The position numbers and the translations under genes are program-made. The notes beneath the pieces are model-generated. The model was given only the letters and a program-made list of their open reading frames with translations, was not told where the DNA came from and made no database searches. This document shows positions 25,773-27,068 of a DNA stretch of 27,068 bases, piece by piece. The stretch's first letter is position 1. Every line of letters starts with the position of its first letter. The stretch covers positions 1-27,068 of the forward strand of contig JARIAP010000129.1 of NCBI GenBank assembly GCA_029257755.1. Direction: 5' to 3'. Origin of the DNA: Helicobacter sp. Its GTDB lineage: Bacteria; Campylobacterota; Campylobacteria; Campylobacterales; Helicobacteraceae.

Positions 25773-26612
25773 TTATTTTTTAGATAGTAGTTTGTCTAGC
25801 TCTATTTCTTTATCGTTTTGAATACCAAATTCATCTTTAATAGATTTTTTATTAGACATATTCCAAACATTCAAAAGTTTATTAAGTTTAATGTGATTGT
25901 TAAACATACCTACTATATATGTTTTATTTGAAATATTCCAAGATTCTATATTTTGTTCAAAGTTATTTGCATTGTCAAACATATAACTCATATCTAGCAC
26001 ATTCGCAACATTCCAAGATTCTATATTATTATTAAAATTTTCTGCATAAGCAAACATACTTTCCATATTAGTTACATTAGATACATTCCAAGATTCTATA
26101 TTGTTATTAAAATTTATAGCATTTTTAAACATGCCTTGCATATTTTTTACATTAGATACATTCCAAGAATTTAAGCTTTGATTAAAACTCTTTGCATTAA
26201 AAAACATTCCTTGCATATCAGTTACATTTGAAACATTCCAAGATTCTATATTATTATTAAAATTTATAGCATTTTTAAACATATTGCACATATTTGTTGT
26301 TTTTGAAACATCCCAAGATTCTATACCACTAAAGTCTACTCTCTTTGAATCACTAAATACTCCATTCATATTTGTTATAAGAGAAGTATCTATATCGCCT
26401 AGATTTATATTTATATCCTTAACTAATCGTATTAAATGTTCTCTTACTTTTGGTTTATATAAAGCTTCTTTTTTATTTCGTGTTTGCAAAGTTGATTTAT
26501 TTGGTTGTTTTTGTTTCATTGCATATTCATATATTTGCCTTGCAAACTCAATTGCTTCATCTGGAGAATTAATTTCTAAATATTTTAGTATATCCTGAAT
26601 TTTTCTTTGCAT
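25773..26612 (-). CDS. BspA-like (DUF285) tandem-repeat protein
   Basis: The 279-residue protein has a charged helical N-terminal part (about 1-75) with no signal peptide. A run of 25-residue repeats of the DUF285/BspA type follows (about 76-255), each with the core SWNVSNVTxMxxMF and FNNNIE. The closing Lys-rich tail ends SKK. Such repeats form solenoids and occur in surface or secreted proteins; several Helicobacter species are known to carry families of them, often as adhesion or host-contact candidates. Export here is unclear because no secretion signal is seen. AGGAAG precedes the ATG. Function cannot be assigned from sequence. Confidence 0.85.
   Translation of the reverse strand: MQRKIQDILKYLEINSPDEAIEFARQIYEYAMKQKQPNKSTLQTRNKKEALYKPKVREHLIRLVKDININLGDIDTSLITNMNGVFSDSKRVDFSGIESWDVSKTTNMCNMFKNAINFNNNIESWNVSNVTDMQGMFFNAKSFNQSLNSWNVSNVKNMQGMFKNAINFNNNIESWNVSNVTNMESMFAYAENFNNNIESWNVANVLDMSYMFDNANNFEQNIESWNISNKTYIVGMFNNHIKLNKLLNVWNMSNKKSIKDEFGIQNDKEIELDKLLSKK
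25933..26382 (-). repeat. Six 75-bp tandem units inside the BspA-like gene
   Basis: The marker ACATTCCAAG (with single-base variants) recurs on the plus strand at 25933, 26008, 26083, 26158, 26233 and 26308, an exact 75-bp period equal to 25 codons. Units at 26083-26132 and 26233-26282 are identical over 50 bp except for one base. The units at the two ends are more diverged. Confidence 0.9.
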
Positions 26613-26640
26613 ATACTTCCTTTTTCAAAACAAAAATACA

Positions 26641-26668
26641 ATTATAACAAATATTAGCACTAATATTT
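26641..26668 (-). promoter_or_regulatory. Promoter of the BspA-like gene with adjoining palindrome
   Basis: Minus-strand TTTGTTATAATTG gives TATAAT at 26646-26641, about 29 bp before the start codon. Immediately upstream, AAATATTAG and CTAATATTT (26649-26657 and 26660-26668) form a perfect 9-bp inverted repeat with a 2-bp centre over the -13 to -33 region. That is a fitting place for a repressor or activator dimer. Confidence 0.5.
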
Positions 26669-27002
26669 ATTATAATATCATTTAATTGTTGCTTTTTTTA
26701 TTATATTATACGAATAATTTTATAAATTGTTTATATCTGCTTGATAAAACATTTTACTTTTTGTGTTGTAAAGTTTCAAGCTAATTTTTAAGAGTTTATT
26801 ATCCACAATAAGTCTTTTTTGTTATATTTAAATAAAATTACATATTTTAACAATATTTAAAATTCTTAGACTTATGTAACTTTAGAATCTAAAATAACTC
26901 TATGTTTATTTATGCTTAAAAATATATTCTTAGGTAATCTGCTATAAACACAAACTATTATAATAATTTGAAAAATATAGCAATCATATTAATAAAGTTT
27001 AA
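26669..27002. other. Intergenic A+T-rich stretch
   Basis: No gene is supported in these 334 bp. It holds one exact TTATCCACA (26799-26807), the E. coli-type DnaA box, and one TAGAATCTA word at 26883-26891. No cluster of boxes or other origin-like feature is seen. Any promoter here would have to be read on the plus strand into the 3' end of the last gene, so the stretch mainly separates the BspA-like gene from it. Confidence 0.5.
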
Positions 27003-27068
27003 TTAATTTTCTATTTCTTTTCCTTGATTATTTAAAAATTCTTCAAATCTATCAATAAATTCTTTGTT
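27003..27068 (-). CDS. C-terminal end of an unidentified minus-strand gene
   Basis: The frame read leftward from the window edge gives 21 residues ending EEFLNNQGKEIEN before a TAA at 27003-27005. It is charged and helical with codon use like its neighbours, unlike the surrounding A/T-only sequence, so it is probably the tail of a real gene beginning beyond the window. The product cannot be named. Confidence 0.5.
   Translation of the reverse strand, partial: NKEFIDRFEEFLNNQGKEIEN

Noticed and set aside
25933..26382. Regular 75-bp repeats read as a CRISPR array
   Set aside because: The period is in frame with a DUF285 protein, spacers are as conserved as repeats, and no cas gene is present.
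26799..26807. Exact DnaA box TTATCCACA as a sign of a replication origin
   Set aside because: Only one box was found, no dnaA or other origin-linked gene is present, and A+T-richness is general in this DNA.

Overview
The window looks like a chromosomal segment of a very A+T-rich Helicobacter or close relative (Campylobacterota). Supporting features are an F1Fo operon with separate b' and b subunits, a non-haem ferritin, a RibBA whose second domain has lost its catalytic motifs, an ArsR-like essential-type response regulator, a CheA carrying its own receiver domain next to CheV and CheW, and a PgbA-N-like exported protein. Gene order around cheV-cheA-cheW matches what I recall of H. pylori HP0394-HP0391. 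I cannot name the species.

Layout. (1) 1-4204, minus strand: ATP synthase operon atpF'-atpF-atpH-atpA-atpG-atpD (atpD cut by the window edge), driven from a TTTGCTACAAT-type promoter. (2) 4417-5088: ferritin gene with a stem-loop at each end of its transcript and a palindrome over its promoter. (3) 5346-6852: ribBA (minus), divergent from a tRNA-Gln(TTG) and initiator tRNA-fMet(CAT) unit. (4) 6895-11392: two-gene RND efflux operon (lipoprotein adaptor and inner-membrane pump) behind a structured leader of about 190 nt; no outer-membrane channel gene is present. (5) 11488-12710, minus: OmpR-family regulator followed by gmhB. (6) 12940-15713: glyS (minus) and a divergent exported lysozyme-like protein. 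(7) 15717-19844, minus: thiS-recN-murG-membrane protein-rsmE run. (8) 20004-24712, plus: metallophosphoesterase-cheV-cheA-cheW chemotaxis cluster. (9) 24887-27068: exported PgbA-N-like protein, a BspA/DUF285 repeat protein built on an exact 75-nt DNA period, an A+T-rich gap, and the tail of one more minus-strand gene.

Most of this is core metabolism, so I do not claim a new defence or mobile system; no insertion sequence, phage gene or CRISPR array was seen. The observations I rate highest are: a strongly over-represented near-palindromic word, AGAWTCT, spread over both strands; a response regulator with Glu at the phospho-acceptor position; a strong hairpin at the predicted 5' end of ferritin mRNA; and the BspA repeat gene with a palindrome across its promoter.
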